Of a DNA stretch of 64,000 nt, positions 1-12,705 are shown piece after piece (position 1 is the stretch's first letter; each line of letters opens with the position of its first letter). This DNA is from Blastobasis lacticolella. Taxonomy: Eukaryota; Arthropoda; Insecta; Lepidoptera; Blastobasidae. The translations under genes and the position numbers were made by a program. The DNA is taken from contig LR990053.1 in NCBI GenBank assembly GCA_905147135.1, forward strand, positions 12,908,501 to 12,972,500, written 5' to 3'. The notes under the pieces were generated by a model. It was not told the DNA's origin. It ran no database searches and was given only the letters and a program-made list of their open reading frames with translations.

Positions 1-250
1 AATCTAAAATTAATATACACTTTCATTTTTAAACACATACACTACCCTGCATCAAATAACAACTACAAAACGCGCATTGAGCCCGTGGCTACGCACTCAA
101 TGTACCTAAACGTCACGAGTTGTCTATACTCGGTTATGGTCAGCCTCAATTCACTGATAGAACGAATTACAAAATGCCGTATACCATTTCATTGCAACGG
201 TAGTAGTCGCACGCATAAATCTACATTAAATGAAGGCTTATTGTTGATAT

Positions 251-3094
251 GTGTTAATGTTTCGACCTAAACGCAAGTTAAAGTTAGGCCTATTGAACGC
301 GGGTTCATTGGGTACGAGGCATGATGAGTTCATTGTTGCTATGCGGCGGTACGCCGTGGACATTATGGCTATCAATGAAACGTGGTTGCGGGAGGGGGAG
401 GAGGGGCGTGCGCCAGTTGTAAGCGGCTATAGGCTGCGACACACTCCGCGCCCCGCGGCGATACGCGCTCGCGGTGGTGGGGTAGGCTTCTACGTGAAGC
501 AAGGTATAGCTGTAAAGGTACTGCCGTATCCCCCGAATGCCCTAGTTGAACAAATGTGGCTTAAACTTAAAGTGAACGGGAGGTTGGTGGTGGTTGGTAC
601 AGCGTACAGACCGCCCTGGCTGAGCACTGGTACATTTATGGAGGCCATGTCGGAGTCACTGGGATCTTTCGCTTGGAGTGATAATATTGTGCTTATGGGG
701 GACTTTAACGTAAATGTTCTAAATGAACAGGATGACAGGGTAAAGCAGCTGGCAAACCTTCTGGCGTGTTATGACTTGTTTCAGTGTGTAAATGAGCCTA
801 CTCACTTCACAAATCAGAGCGCCACACTAATTGATGTTGTGTGTACGGACTGCAAGGGTAGTACTGTCACAGTTTATCCTATAGCGGACCTGAGTGCCCA
901 TGCATTTATCGTTTGTGACGTAAATATAGTTAAGTTTAAGCCACCAAAAGTTAGACAACTTTGTAGGTCTATTCGTAATATGAAACATGATCAATTTATG
1001 CTGGATTTAGCTTCCATGGACTGGCAACAAGTACAAACATTAGCTGACGTAGATTCCATGGTTTATATGTTTAATGAGATGATTACGTTTGTCTTTGACT
1101 TGCACGCGCCTATGAGACTGATAACGATAAAGGATCAAAACCATCCCTGGGTTACATACAATGTCGAGCAAATGATGAGGGTGCGAGACCAGGCCTACAT
1201 CAGAGCGCGGAAAACAGGTGTTGAGTCACATAAATTGTTTTACAAGGAGCTAAAAGGTGAGGTCAGCAAAGCATTATATAGGGAAAAGAAGGCATACTTT
1301 GACCAATTCGTAAATAATAACACAAATAACTCGAAGCTACTATGGACCCATATAAAAAAAAACGCAACAATAAGGAGCCAGCCTGTGGTGCCCACCCATC
1401 TGACTTCTGATCCCGACCTAATAAACGCCCACTTTCTTAAAGTTCCTGGCAACAGTGATGTTGCTGTTTCAACCCTCAACTACTTTGAGCACCGTCGCGC
1501 CGTATCAAACGTGATGGACTTAGGGGGGGTTGGGGAAGCAGCAGTTTTGAAAGCGGTACGTTCCATCAGAACCAATGCGACCGGCGTCGATGGTATCTCG
1601 TTGGATATGCTGCTGCTAACGTTACCTGTAACCTTGCCAGTCATTACCGCCATAATTAACAGGTCTATTGAAACTAGTACGTTCCCTAGCTTGTGGCAGA
1701 AAGCTATAGTTAAGCCCATCCCGAAGAAAACAAACGCTATGGATTTGAAGGATTTGCGTCCCATCAGTATTCTTCCATGCCCGTCAAAGATTCTGGAACG
1801 GGTTGTCGATGATCAACTGACAGCGTTTGTGGAAGGTAATAAGCTACTGCCAGACATGCAGTCAGGTTTTCGTAAAAATCACAGCACAGTCACGGCTATG
1901 ATGCAGGTTACAGATGACATTTTAACTGCACAGGATAGGGGGGAGGGTACAATACTGGTGCTCTTGGACTTCTCTCGCGCGTTTGATTGCATAAGCATCC
2001 CACTTTTACTGTCTAAACTTCGTTACTATGGTTTTGGTGCATCTACGATCAAATGGTTTGATAGCTACTTTAGTAGGAGATCCCAATTCGTGGAAATACG
2101 AAAAGATGACGGGTCCATTGTGGCTTCGAGGTCCTGTGACGTCACACGAGGAATTCCCCAGGGCTCAATCCTGGGCCCTAAATTATTCTCAATTTACAGC
2201 GCTGATGTGACTGGTCAAATCCGGCATTGTCTTTATCATATCTACGCGGATGACATTCAAGTGTATGTGCACTGTAAGCCGGCTGATATGCCTGCAGCAG
2301 TCAACAATTTAACTGAAGATCTACATCGAATAGCGCGATGGTCAGAAAGCAATGCCCTGTCTCTGAATAGCTCGAAGACTAAATATATGATATTGGGTTC
2401 ATCTAGTCAGACCCAAAAAATGTCGGATCGGGGAGTGCTAATTTCGATCGATAACGAGTTAATTGAGCGTGTGAGGGTGGCCCGAAACCTCGGACTACAG
2501 ATGGATGAAGAGCTAAGGTTCGAGAACCACGTTTCAAATACAGTAAAGAATTGTTTTTATAGGTTGAAAGTTCTATATAAGATTAGAAATTACCTTAATG
2601 TTAAAAATCGAATTGCACTCTGTGATTCCTTGGTGCTATCTAAGTTAAATTTTATGGATAATGTGTATGGGCCACGGCTGCTGGTCCGAACGCAGAAGGT
2701 TATACAACGAGTACAAAACGCTTGCGCACGCTATTGTTTTCAAATTCCGCCTCGCACACACGTTACACCTTACATAAATAGTGCCCGGATACTTAAGATG
2801 GGATTGCGCAGACAATTGCACTATGCTACAGCAATATTCGGTATAGTCAAGTCCGGTAAACCTTCTTACTTATTCAATAAGCTAACATGGACTCGCGATA
2901 TCTCAATCGTAAATACGCGCTCTAGAGACTACTCACTGCATCTGCCACGGCACAAATCTAATTCCTTTCGGTCCAGCTTCAAATTTGCTTCATCAAAATG
3001 CTGGAACGACTTGCCACCTCCGCTGCGTTGTCTGAAAACAATATCAAATTTTAAACTAAAATTAAAAGCTTACCTATTAACGTATAAGCACTAA
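251..3094 (+). CDS. Non-LTR retrotransposon ORF2: endonuclease-reverse transcriptase
   Basis: One uninterrupted 947-codon frame. The N-terminal third is an apurinic-type endonuclease: LNAGSL near codon 16, NETWL near codon 42 and GDFN at codons 150-153. The usual SDH motif near codon 216 reads SAH, keeping the histidine. The middle is a reverse transcriptase with LRPISILP, LLDFSRAFDC, GIPQGSILGP and the catalytic YADD at codons 665-668. The C-terminal part is the usual thumb and connection region ending in YLLTYKH. The protein copies the element's RNA at a nicked chromosomal target. Family style fits the jockey/CR1/L2 group, but I cannot assign the clade. No ORF1 (gag) lies upstream, so the copy is either 5'-truncated or continues left of the window. 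The open frame suggests a young insertion. Confidence 0.93.
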   Translation: MLMFRPKRKLKLGLLNAGSLGTRHDEFIVAMRRYAVDIMAINETWLREGEEGRAPVVSGYRLRHTPRPAAIRARGGGVGFYVKQGIAVKVLPYPPNALVEQMWLKLKVNGRLVVVGTAYRPPWLSTGTFMEAMSESLGSFAWSDNIVLMGDFNVNVLNEQDDRVKQLANLLACYDLFQCVNEPTHFTNQSATLIDVVCTDCKGSTVTVYPIADLSAHAFIVCDVNIVKFKPPKVRQLCRSIRNMKHDQFMLDLASMDWQQVQTLADVDSMVYMFNEMITFVFDLHAPMRLITIKDQNHPWVTYNVEQMMRVRDQAYIRARKTGVESHKLFYKELKGEVSKALYREKKAYFDQFVNNNTNNSKLLWTHIKKNATIRSQPVVPTHLTSDPDLINAHFLKVPGNSDVAVSTLNYFEHRRAVSNVMDLGGVGEAAVLKAVRSIRTNATGVDGISLDMLLLTLPVTLPVITAIINRSIETSTFPSLWQKAIVKPIPKKTNAMDLKDLRPISILPCPSKILERVVDDQLTAFVEGNKLLPDMQSGFRKNHSTVTAMMQVTDDILTAQDRGEGTILVLLDFSRAFDCISIPLLLSKLRYYGFGASTIKWFDSYFSRRSQFVEIRKDDGSIVASRSCDVTRGIPQGSILGPKLFSIYSADVTGQIRHCLYHIYADDIQVYVHCKPADMPAAVNNLTEDLHRIARWSESNALSLNSSKTKYMILGSSSQTQKMSDRGVLISIDNELIERVRVARNLGLQMDEELRFENHVSNTVKNCFYRLKVLYKIRNYLNVKNRIALCDSLVLSKLNFMDNVYGPRLLVRTQKVIQRVQNACARYCFQIPPRTHVTPYINSARILKMGLRRQLHYATAIFGIVKSGKPSYLFNKLTWTRDISIVNTRSRDYSLHLPRHKSNSFRSSFKFASSKCWNDLPPPLRCLKTISNFKLKLKAYLLTYKH

Positions 3095-4320
3095 CATATG
3101 TAGCTATGAGTATGCGGTTGCCTGGAAATGCTGCTAGGCAATGTTGCGGTTATACTGGTCGGGGTATATGCCTATTGTATCGGTATGTTTGTTGGGCATA
3201 TTTACCAAATGTACAAATGTACACATTATGTAATAAGGAATTATCGAATGGCAGGGTTTTATGTCGCGTTGTGGCACCTACTCATCAGGGCCGTTAAAAG
3301 GAGCCCCATCTTCGTGGAGTGTCATCCAAGTTGTATGGGTTTTTGACTTCATTGAAAGCAGGGAGGCAGGTAAGGTGGCTAGGCTTGTGGTTTTGCAGGA
3401 TTTGACTCGAGCACATTGCACACATATAAACACTGCAGGTTAATAAAAAGCTAGTAAATAAAAAATAGATTTACCTCGCTTAGTTCAAACATGTGGTGGC
3501 GGTGGTACTTTGGCGAGGAACGATCTTGAATGATGATTTGGACGAGGTGGGTAAGTACGCGCACTAACACAAAGTTATCACAACCGGGGTGCCTGCGCAA
3601 GCACGTGCACAAGGAAAAAAAAAACACTCTTTGTTGTGGTTTTTTGCGTATTTTTCCATCCATGGGCTTGCATTTGGATTTGAAATGATAATGGTAGCAA
3701 TTTTCGACTGTACAGTTCAAATTTTGTTTGCCTAGTAGGTAGATATTCGATAGGTAGGTACGACCAGTGTGTTGCAAAGACACACGCGTTGCGCGCGCGA
3801 CGCTAGTTTCTAGACTGGCCGCCCGGCCCTACCCCCTCCCAAGGGTATAGTTTAGATTCACACAGCCACTGTCACTACACAAAATACAAATCAAATTAGT
3901 TTATTTTATTTACGTAATACGTTTTATATCTATATATATATATATGGCGACATTTGGTTTTTTGACTATTTTATTTATGTTTATTCTATAATAGTAATAT
4001 GATTTATAAACTCATTTTATTGTTTGGATAGTAGGTATTTATTTATTTGAAGTGGGTATTGCTTGCTTGACGGTGCAGTGTCGGTGGGATATTACGGGGC
4101 CCACTGAAAACCAGCGTTGTGGTTCGCGGCAAGCGGCCACAACATTATGCTGAGGAGGGTCCATTTACGCTGGATGCCCACGAAAAATGCCACTGGGAAC
4201 CCTATAATTGTCTCCGTGTTTTATGTACTATTTTTTTTTTTTTGTGTTATATGTAAATTATTATGTCGTGGCGTCCTTTGTAATAAATATTTTCTTTCTT
4301 TCTTTCTTTCTTTCTTTCTA
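3095..4320 (+). mobile_element. Probable 3' UTR and tail of the non-LTR element
   Basis: No supported coding region follows the RT stop codon. The stretch around 4080-4260 is followed by AATAAATATTT and a (TTTC)n run at 4290-4318, a common way for lepidopteran LINEs to end. An A-rich segment at 3440-3465 is an alternative end, in which case 3470-4320 would be separate sequence. The antisense frame at 3451-3783 has no recognisable family and is not called. Confidence 0.5.
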
Positions 4321-7300
4321 ATAAAATAATGTATAAACCCCTCCAGACCGCGCCGTCACTTAGTTGCAAAGCGGTAAATAAATGAAATTAGAAAAAGATA
4401 ATACCTAAGATTTATTAGAAATTCATGGCAGTCAGATTGTTCTGTTGCATGAGCAAATCTGTACGGACTGAAAACCCGAGTAAAATAAAAATCTGCTCTG
4501 CCTTCGAAACGCTGAAAAATCAAATGGCGTCATTAAGTAATTAACTTGCCATAGTGAAAAAAAGCTAACATCTGCCCTATTTTCGTCCAAATTAACGGTT
4601 ATTGCCCAAAAGCATGCATCAACAAATATCAATCTAATTTACTACGTGCTAATAATAACTATCGTGATTCGGGCTGTACTGTACCGCATTTGCCATTCCG
4701 GCGCCACCACTGCGTATTCCTCAAATGTATTCAGCAATGAAAGTTTGCACATGTCGCATTGTGCCGATATAGCCCCGTAATCCCGCCCTCAACTTTTCCA
4801 ATCCCGCCCGACCATTTCTCAGGACGGCACCGCTAATCCCCTCCCGCCCCTTTCATAACGGGAATATTCAAAAATTCGCCCAAAGTCCCGTCAAAAACTA
4901 CAAAGCAGCTGTCTTTTGTGTAGTGTTTGCGAACTTTTTGGTCGTGTTTACCAGCAGCCAGCGGCGTAGTGTGCCAATACGGAAATCTATGCAAACGCGG
5001 CCCCATACGGTGTTTGCCTTTGTGTTGCGCCCCGCTGGAAAGTTAACACGATGACACCGTTCCGCGTGAAAACGTCCATTTTTATTCCAATTGGCGATCG
5101 AAATGGAAATTGGTGGTTGTTGTTGGTTAACTTATCAGATTATGATTTCATTTGTTTACCTATATTGGTTTCTATCATATCAAACTCTGTTAAACCTAAA
5201 GGCAATATGGACATTGTAATTCAGCGTCAAAGGAGAAAATATTTTCGGGTTAGAAGTAAAGGACACATACATAACGTCACACCTTTTTTCCGTAGTGGTA
5301 GGCAGAGACCACATCGTTCCTCTTGCTACGGTCCTGACAAATCACTCTCGCTTCTTCCACATTGGTTAAACTTTTCATTGATGTAATTCTGTATAGACTG
5401 AAATCCTACTACTAGCATCGTAACTTGCTGTTGGTGTTCTGAATAAAGTAAAATAAAAATAAAATAAATAAAATACTTGAACGTCGGTTTACGGTACTCT
5501 TGACCTGAGGTTTATCTAAAATATCATAGGCATCATGTAGGATAGCATCTCGTATACATCCCATTGCTAGGCATAGACTTCCATTTCGATTCGTTAGAGG
5601 GTTTTATAAAGTTCTGAAGCGTTCCATCTCGCTTGAGATTAGACGACTTTTCTTTCCAACCCAAACGTTTTATTCACTGAAATTTAATATATGGACGTAA
5701 TTATTTGGGCCTTCCAAGTGAATTTATTCTCTCTATTTAAGCTTTAAAGCCCCAATGGCCTTGGCGTAACCGCGACACTGATTCAAGTCATTGCGATCGT
5801 ACATAATAGATACAACGCAGATTAACTGTTCGTAGCTAGTGTAAAACGCCGATGCCTCGTCGACTCTAATTACTAGTCGTGATTATTTGGCCGTATAATA
5901 CGCGCTGCGGCTGCGTTAATTATTGACACAACCCCTGTCTGTAGGAGCAGTCAGAGGTTCAAGTGTAACCAGCAATTGTAAAAATTTTACAGTCCTTGCT
6001 GCACAAATGCTAAAAAAGTCTGCGTGAGTTGATGTCCGAGTAAGTCTCCCCCAGAGGCGCTACCCTAGGCTCTAGGCTACCGAGGCTCTTGCCTCTTGCG
6101 TCGCCCGCCAATAGGAGACCTCACAACCACCCATCGCATGACCACGGTCGTAAGACCCTTGCCAATTAGGACAGCGCCTGAGTTTCCATCAACGGCTATA
6201 GAACGAAAAATTCTAAAATATTGATTAGTATGTTCGGCCAATATTTTGGAACAAGCTCGTCTCCTAGCCGATGCAGAGCTATAGCGATTGCGATATCTGG
6301 CTGCAAGTTGTACTTTCCTCTAATATCGGCATGTTCTGGATAACTTATCGTTGTCCATATGTTTTGGTTTAAGATTCGGGGTCAATCTAGTTCGTCCACA
6401 TTGCTGTCCTTGTGGTGCGTCCGTGTATCCGCCAGGGCACCACGGTCTTTACACGGTCTTCAGGCACGGTGTTGACAACTTTTTTTAATTTTTAGTAGTT
6501 ATTTTATTTGTATTTGTGTATATTTTTAGTGTTTTGAATGTAGGTATTAGTGTACGTTTTTATTGTAACTATATATTTTATGTGTATCTTAATAAAAACT
6601 CATATCAGTGGTCCAATAAATTTTACAGTGACTTTACAGTTTTTAATTTTTGTGATTTACTTAATAATGTTTGCGTTTGGGTATGGGTATTTTTTCGAGA
6701 AATTATTTATTTTTTAAATACGATACAACAGTTCAATACAATAAATTTCATTACAGATAGTATATAAAATAAATAACATGCATTGTCCATATCTTGTCAG
6801 GAGCGTCCATATCTTGCACAACCGGGACATTAACGCCAAGATGATTGTCCATATATTGTCAGTACAACTAAACATTACTAGTTGGTTCTTAAAATCATTT
6901 TCTCAAATTCCCCTGTTTTGTAATTCCAGTAATAACCTGGATATTCTGGAACACTGTGTGGGCGGCGAAGGGGCGACGCAGGCTTGGGCCTGTCTGGCTC
7001 TACGGATACGCCGAAAACTATTTTGCTTTTTTCCTCAGGCTGCACACGGGGATACTTCGACATCCGACAGCTGAAACGTCACCCCTCGAAAAAGAGAGTA
7101 ACTTGTCTATGTTAAGAGCTGTCTCTCAGTGGTCGTTTGCGTAATTAGCAATATTTAAATGGATGTAAATCTAGCATGTATGGACAGTGGCCTCCAGTTT
7201 GCACTGCACCGCAGAAGCTACAAATACCCACCTCCAGATTCACGTTTCATGTATGAGCCGAAAAATTCGAATATACGCTAATTTTTACTCATTGACATAG

Positions 7301-7417
7301 ATCTCCTCCAATATCTTCCACGTTTCTTTATCACCTTAATTTCGTTGAGACCAGCATACCATCTGAGTTCTTTAATCCATCTCTGGTGAACGGCTTCTAA
7401 ATCATAAATCATAAAAA

Positions 7418-7418
<1 letters not shown>
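4321..7418. other. Intergenic stretch without a supported gene
   Basis: No exon-like or protein-like segment was recognised. There are several CCCGCCC-type GC boxes around 4780-4850. A dispersed repeat at 5280-5390 has an inverted relative at 50294-50475. AT-rich sequence fills about 6480-6770. A fragment at 6795-6850 matches the 3' end of the tRNA-derived SINE seen at 16977 and 23153. Confidence 0.6.
5280..5390. repeat. Dispersed repeat, inverted copy at 50294-50475
   Basis: A segment reading GGCAGAGACCACATCG and onward recurs in reverse complement in intron 33 of the dynein gene (around 50294-50345). The family was not identified. Confidence 0.6.
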
Positions 7419-7452
<34 letters not shown>

Positions 7453-7745
7453 CATGCGGTAGGCAAACAGGCAAGCGGGCCACCTGATGGAAAGTGGTCA
7501 CCACTGCCTATAGACATTAGCAACACCAAGAGTATCGCTAATGCGTTGCCCACCTCTATAACACGTTGCTCTGGCAGCAAAAAGCAAATGCCACTCCACT
7601 GCCAAAGCCACGGTTCCCCAAATCCCCACCCCGTGGAGCACTGGAAACCTTACTCACCGGCAGAAACACAAGGAGGAGGTACTTCCCCAGTCGGGCGGCT
7701 CCAATTCGAACGAGATACCCCGCTATGCCCTACCTCTCTCAAAAT
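7419..7745 (-). mobile_element. Poly(A)-tailed retroposon (family A) with about 30 T on the + strand
   Basis: On the minus strand this reads from GAGGTAGGGCATAGCGG to CTACCGCATGACAT and then a long A run, seen here as T at about 7419-7448. Related copies are at 12595-12705, 13797-14222, 40660-40760, 44085-44165 and 57940-58045. Length and tail fit a SINE or short LINE-derived retroposon. Short ORFs across it are incidental. Confidence 0.75.
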
Positions 7746-10700
7746 TATTGTTTTTACTGTGTGTTACATAGGTGGAAAAATATGTATTTGACATTCGATC
7801 AGCAGTAAATATCTGTCTCATACAGATGTACAATAGGTATATCACTACACTACCTCTACCTCGCGTGTTCTCTCTGAGTCTCCATCCCAGCGTTCTTTTG
7901 TATCCTGCCCATCACTACTTCTATCGTTGCATCTACTTTCATCTTGCTACTTATCAACTCGTTAGTTTTAATCTAACAACGAGACACGAAGCATTGCTCT
8001 CTCCACTGATCTCTGTGCAAATCTGAAATATTCTGCAGATTTTTCGGTGACTGTGGTCGTCTCCATCCAATATGTTAAACGTCGGTAAAGGGCGGTGACT
8101 TCTGGTGAATTTTCATTTTCGAAAAAAATGTTATTGGCTCCGATTTCCGTAACCTAAATTTATTTTGTGACTCAGTATAAAAATAATATTCACAAATTTC
8201 TGTCAAACTGTCTTGGCCATTGTATTTGCCATTGATTGTATACTAAATCGATTGTCCAATCCCACCCCACCGTTGAGTGGCTGCACTGCGGCGCCTGAAA
8301 CACTAATGGTACATTGTTATACAACACAAACACGAGCTCATTATCCGCTGATTTCCTGCAAACAGTGCCCTTAATATTTAATATTTCGTGTCGCTCACCT
8401 GCTACCTCATTACCGCGGTGTGAGCGCTGTCTGCGGCGGATTCAGGCTCGTAACGACTTATGTACTTACCTACACCATGCAACAAGCAGTTAACGCTAAA
8501 AGAGACAGCGAAATTTACTTACCTCCCTTAAATATTTATTTAGGTCTGTCAATAAACGTAACAATAGTCCTAGCGAGCGACTCAGTTGGCTTCGTATACT
8601 AGAAGATCATAATTGTCGTTGAAATTAGACTGACAAGGTACCCCATCCCAGGCTTCGGTCGTAACATTTGCTTCGCTTCCCTCAATTGAATCCTAACTTC
8701 CCTTCGCGTAATCTGTCTCCAGCTAAATCCCGCTTGGAATATTCTGGCCCGAACACGACCTCCATAAAAAGACAATTTTCTAGGCTTATAACTTTCCCTC
8801 AAAAGTTATTTCTCTTGCCAACTGTAAGTCCAATATCGTATATCACATTAATACTAGTACCTACCACGAATTCCCTTTTGGCCCGTTTTTTCAAGACGCA
8901 ATTTAAGATAGAGTTTTCGGCTGAAAGAGCACGATAACGTCACCACTTTACCAAACCGAATATAAATACTCCGTATCCATTGTACTGGGAAGTTATAGCG
9001 TCCGTTACATAAGTTACCTAATAGCTTTTTCCCCAGCTAACCTAAGAGAAAACTATAGATATATGCCCTTTCCTAAAATTAGCTAAGTTTCATAATAGCA
9101 GGTTGTGACTCGTGGTAGTGCAATTTTTATTCAAACACTAGATTGTTTCAATTTTGTGGGGTACATAGTACCAAAAAGTTACTATACTAGGTGACTCCAC
9201 TACATTTGGTTTAAGATAAAGTAGGGAAATAATAGACATATATACATTCGTCGCATCAAACAAAAAGTTTCACCACAATCTCCAGGTATCCATATGGTTC
9301 ATACCTAGTATTTTGATTTAAAAGACTTTGTTTGATTTAAATAGGACAATATAAATATTTGGAGGAAAATTAATCCAAAGCACTAATAGTTCCCAATAAA
9401 CTTAATTAAATTGTCTAATTAATCTCATACGTGGGTTACACAACCGGACGACTCAATCGACCCACGAAATATACAACGTACCTTCACTCCGTAACCGAAT
9501 CTTTATCCGGAACATCGCGTCTACCCTCTATTACTGCCCGTGTAACTTTTGCAATCTTCTAAAAGCCTTTATTCACGATATGTACTTTAGGAAACTGCTT
9601 GAATACTATGGAGAGAACGCCGACACTTTTGTACGTTTACTATAATTAAGCGGAGTGCTCACTTGCGCTGGCGGGGTGCACTTTGAGCGGACCCCGGGCC
9701 TGTGGTGCGCACATCACGGTGATTACGGCCCATGTGCATTTCACATGGCACCGACACGACAACTTGACCATTCATCGCATCGTTTAAGTTGCTATAATAA
9801 GATAACCGTTTCTAAATGTATCATATCAGATAAATTAGTTAATGTTTTGTGGTGAGATTTCACTGTATTTATCAACATACAAATCAACTATTCCAAATCT
9901 ACGAACTATATTAGAGCCTAATACATATAATCATCTTTAACATTGTTTATAGTAGGTATATGTGTATAAAGGTACAAGTTAACCTAAGACTTAAGTATTT
10001 CATAGATACCAGCTGTAAATAGAAACACATCCCGAACATAATGCGTGTACCCAGATCCCACGCCTGATTTGGAAGTTCCAATTAAAGTTACTAACTGTTT
10101 TGTACCGAAGCTACGAGGCATAACTTTACCTTGAAAGGAGGATGGAGCGAAAGTAACCCACCCACTGAATAGGGACTATGTACTTCGTCCGTTCAAGGAT
10201 AAGATCTATAGACCATTAGGTCCGCCTTACATTCAGCTGTTATTCCAAGCATTTTACGCTTCAAAGATTCTTGGCACCGATTTCAGACACGAACAATTTT
10301 TACATTGCATAAAATACCAAGAACATAACCGCTTCCATTCCGCAAACGGGCAATCCATTATAGGCGGATATTAAATAGAATCTGACTCACAAATCAGAGG
10401 CGCCCATTTGCCACACGACAAACTATTCGTCCAACTCGGCCCAGACACCGCCGCTCTATTGATTCTATTCTATTGAGCAAATTCATGGTCCACAGTGACC
10501 TGAATCTACGGCCGTGCGAGGACAAAGTTCTGCTGAAATTGTATTAAAGTATTCGCCCATAATTCAAGTGAAACAAGAAAACGAGGATTCAACCTCAATA
10601 TGTGCTCAAGGTGTCGCTATTCAGTGAAGCGAAGTTAAAGGAGCAAAGTTTGCGAATTCGCCCCCCGGGCCGATCCAACTTCTCTGTTGCAATAAATAAG

Positions 10701-11797
10701 GATTTTAGCGACAAATTACCACCCGAATACGTTTCACCCTTCGCTGGGAAAGTTGGAAACTAGTGAAAATAGGATACGTAACCGAACGCACCAATGCAAA
10801 CAAAGGTTTCGAATCAATTTCCCTAAGCGGCTGAATGTTTTTCGCAACAACTCTCCACTCGACCTCCGGACCCTTTTCGCTATCACTCCCTTGCTATTCC
10901 TATACGCTTCCGGTTAACTGTATGTGAAAATGAAATGAAAATAGAGAAAAAAGGTTGAAGAATTCAATTTGATTTTTAGTCTTCGACATAGGCTACTTTT
11001 ATTAAATTTTCAATCATTTATATACGAGTAGAGTGGAGAGAAATTAATATTTAGTTTACCTATTGTTTTACCCAAATGTAAATCAGTATAAATGCACAAA
11101 ATTACATAGGAAGGCAAATGGATTATCAATTTATTCCCACTGTATATTTGGGTCCGTTCACTTTGAAGCTAACTGTACTAATTGTTGAAAATCTCCTCAA
11201 ACTTTTTAACTGTGTTCCGAGTGACTGGAGAATATAAAAGACTCGTTGACTGGTGATTGCAAAATCACTCTCCCACGGTGTCATTTCTCATATTTCATCC
11301 ACCGCTTTGATATCTTTGTTCCAAAGCATAATAAAGACATTTTCCAAGGCGTTAGAGCGTCCGATATCTTATTACAGCGCGCTTGTAAACTGACGAAACG
11401 CTCTCCGAATCACTGCCTTTATGGCCTGCGCTGCCGATATTCACCTTCCGCGACGTTTCTACTGGAAATCTGACTTTACAAAAGTGAACCTTAAAACTGG
11501 TAGCGTAGGGCTTAAGTTAAATTCTTGTGAGCCATAAAGCATTGTAGGCTGATATAGGCAGATTTTTTTGTCGACGGTGATGGATAAAGCGTAGGAGCGG
11601 AGGGTGACTTGATTGAAAATCCCGTTAAAGGAAGAGGTGCTCTAAGGCGTTTTTGAAAGACTGAAGGGAGCTTGGCGACTCAATCATACGCGGCGATGAT
11701 TCCTTCTAATAAACTTAAGATTTTATGCTGAGTGATTGGGTTCATTAGGAAATTTGCAAGCTTGGTGGCGTTTGTGACAGAACGTTTCGACGTGTAG
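7746..11797. other. Intergenic stretch, nothing recognised
   Basis: I see no conserved protein segment, RNA gene or clear repeat here. Small ORFs such as 8668-8937 or 9655-9855 have no recognisable family and no splice context that supports them. Confidence 0.55.
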
Positions 11798-11805
11798 GTA
11801 TTTAA

Positions 11806-12438
11806 TAGGGATGAAACGGATAGTTGTTTGGTCGGATACCGAATACCGGATATCCGACCAACTTATAAGCCGGATAGCCGGATATCCGGCGGCCGGATAT
11901 TCTGTGCAAGCTATGACCGTGGGCCGGAAATTAGACAACTGCATGTATTTACGTGATTCCAAATCTTCGTTTTAATACAAATAATTTGAAATTTATTCTG
12001 AAAAAATTTTCCGACCTCGGGCGGTAACCTCGATTCGAAATACAGGAAATTAGCCCCAGCATCAGTGGACCACAGTGTAGTGAGAGATTCTCTTAAGCTC
12101 GCATAAGAAGACAAACGAAACCGCATGCTACCTCTCAATGTAGAAGCAATTCGTGGTTTATCACAATTTGTAATCATTTATCTTTATTTAATTACCTTAG
12201 ATTTACTTTGCAAATATATTTCTTTGCTAACCTACCTACTAAATGAACAACGGGTACCTAATCAACAGTGCTTTGATAAAGGAATATTTATAATTTTTGT
12301 GATTACTTTTTTACTATGAATAAGTTCACTTTTACTTACTGTTCTAACATTTTTTGCTATCCGGTATCCGGCCGGATAGTAAATTAACGCCGGATAGGCC
12401 GGATACCGGAAAGTAACCGGATATCCGTTTCATCTCTA
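11806..12438. mobile_element. Non-autonomous hAT-type element with perfect 8-bp target duplication
   Basis: Terminal inverted repeats TAGGGATGAAACGGATA (left) and TATCCGTTTCATCTCTA (right) bound 633 bp. The direct repeat GTATTTAA flanks both ends (11798-11805 and 12439-12446). The 8-bp duplication is diagnostic of hAT transposition. Subterminal regions are dense in CCGGATA / TATCCGG motifs on both strands, as expected of transposase-binding arrays. No transposase ORF of meaningful length is present. Confidence 0.88.
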
Positions 12439-12594
12439 GTATTTAATCAGCAGATTGTGATGTGCATGCGGCGGTTCAAAAGAACGTTTCTTGTTAGTAC
12501 CAATCGAATGTGGAATTTTCGCTCAATCAAAGGTGTTTCCTTTGGACATGCGATCCTTCAACAGGTATAATAATAATATTAGAGGTCTCATTAG

Positions 12595-12705
12595 AGATGG
12601 GCAACTCACTGGTGACGCCACTGGTGTTGCTGATGTCCATAGGCAGCGGTGACCACTTTTCATCATGGCCCGCTTGCTTATTTGCCTACCATATAACATA
12701 AAAAA
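12595..12705 (+). repeat. Fragment of retroposon family A
   Basis: Matches the 3' part of the copies at 7419-7745 (reverse) and 13797-14222, ending in ACATAAAAAAC. Confidence 0.65.

Noticed and set aside
3451..3783. 110-codon minus-strand ORF
   Set aside because: No recognisable domain, low-complexity composition, and it lies in the probable LINE 3' region.
4750..5050. GC-box-rich stretch as a promoter of an unseen gene
   Set aside because: No coding exon follows on either strand. The motif density alone is not enough.
8668..8937. Small ORFs between 7.7 and 11.8 kb
   Set aside because: No family resemblance, codon bias or splice structure that I can support.
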